Source of the DNA: Immersiella caudata
Lineage: Eukaryota > Ascomycota > Sordariomycetes > Sordariales > Lasiosphaeriaceae
Length of the DNA: 64,000 nucleotides
NCBI GenBank assembly: GCA_030512335.1
Contig: JAULSU010000001.1
Location: 992,001-1,056,000 of the forward strand
Reading direction: 5' to 3'
Position 1 is the first letter of the stretch, and each line of letters begins with the position of its first letter. The notes beneath the pieces were generated by a model that was not told where the DNA came from, made no database searches, and worked only from the letters and a program-made list of their open reading frames with translations. Below, in pieces: positions 63,302 through 64,000 of the stretch. A program made the position numbers and the translations under genes.

Positions 63302-64000
63302 CTCATGAGAATAATGTTCCGTCTCGCGCGTTGGTTGACGCAGCGAAGTGTCGACGGGACACACTACCACGGCACCCGAAACAAGCCTGATGGTCCCCTG
63401 GTCTGTTCATCCCATCCCAATTCCTCTCCCGTTGGGCGCAGCTTCTGAAACCTGTCTATAGATACTACGTCGCTCCAGACACCGGAAGCAGGCGAGCGTG
63501 GAGTTATTTGGTCCGGAGGATGGGGGATTGGTCGTGATGGATTCAGACACCAGCGATGCTAGGTACACATGTATTCTCAAGCCTTCTCTAAAACGACTGT
63601 TCAGAATCCCAGAAACAACCATTTCACAGTCGCACAATACCCCCCATCTCTCAGTGAGCCCCCAGTGAGATTTCCAATCCAAGCTAGGTGGTGATGGGTG
63701 ATGCGCAGCGATTGGCCTGCATTAGCGGCGGTCGGGACAGGCAATCGGCGGCGGTGGGATTGGCAATTGGCCATAGCGGCGGCGTGTGGGTCCAGACAAG
63801 CCACAGCGGTAGGACACTGTCAAGCATAAGCGCCACGTCAATTTTTGCCAAGACGCTAAAATCCGTCGTCGGCGGCGGCGCGCAAAATCGCGGAACCCAG
63901 GGCTTCCTTCCGGTGCCGCATGGGCCGTGCCTGGAGCCCTGGCAGTGGAGCGAAAAGCGGCCCCGCACAGCCAACTTTCCCGTCGCTGCGTGTAAGTCAA
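63302..64000. other. window end, no supported gene
   Basis: ORFs on the minus strand (63407-63682, 63684-63974, 63722-64000) are GC-rich, overlapping and without domains. A GGCGGCGG-rich segment lies at 63720-63880. Confidence 0.3.

Noticed and set aside
1..64000. Starship captain (DUF3435 tyrosine recombinase)
   Set aside because: No long ORF or spliceable set showed the Arg-His-Arg-Tyr recombinase pattern; the hypothesis is kept without it.

Overview
The window is nuclear DNA of a filamentous ascomycete, most likely a Sordariomycete. The evidence is short 48-90 bp spliceosomal introns with GT..CTAAC..AG signals, an intron-containing tRNA-Leu, and fungal families such as a Rab4-type Ypt GTPase, a MndB-type beta-mannosidase, a fungal xylitol dehydrogenase, SRPK- and APH-like kinases, a LaeA-like methyltransferase and a DUF3723 protein. 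It also carries a decayed Ty3/gypsy element with RIP-like changes. The species cannot be fixed from sequence alone.

Layout. Positions 1-25,000 are mostly housekeeping and GC-rich: the 3' part of a dsRNA-binding-like protein, an SDR (17beta-HSD10 type), a Rab4 GTPase, a GH2 beta-mannosidase, a xylitol dehydrogenase with an extraordinary Lys/Glu repeat tail, tRNA-Leu(CAG), a Thr-rich secreted protein, an APH-family kinase-like membrane protein, a small coiled-coil protein and an SRPK-like kinase. Between 15 and 20.6 kb lie degenerate tandem repeats, a tRNA-like (SINE-like) box pair and a stop-interrupted pseudogene. From about 26 to 57.5 kb the sequence becomes accessory: less GC-rich, full of orphan genes, minisatellites and relics. 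It holds a truncated patatin, several small coiled-coil or low-complexity proteins, a secreted Ser/Thr-rich protein, a ferric-reductase-like protein with a coiled-coil tail, a MADS-like protein, a protein with a 24-bp coding minisatellite, a gypsy relic whose left LTR is split by an insertion carrying an orphan gene, a RING plus degenerate-patatin protein, a DUF3723 protein, a 29-unit 20-bp minisatellite, an F-box protein and a kinase relic. From 58.8 kb to the end there is a LaeA-like methyltransferase, a Zn2Cys6 protein with tandem linker repeats and a small two-TM protein.

Interpretation. Ferric reductase, patatin-like protein and DUF3723 protein are three of the four accessory families known to travel in Starship giant transposons. 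They occur together here, with the patatin-like and DUF3723 genes divergently paired across 331 bp, but no tyrosine-recombinase captain (DUF3435) is visible. The island may be a decapitated or internal piece of such an element, or an ordinary accessory region that shares the families. Several intergenic regions in the island share CCGGTTTCC / GGTTTTGG-like motifs, which may point to common regulation or common origin. Gene models were spliced by hand from GT/AG signals and reading phase; boundaries marked uncertain need transcript data.
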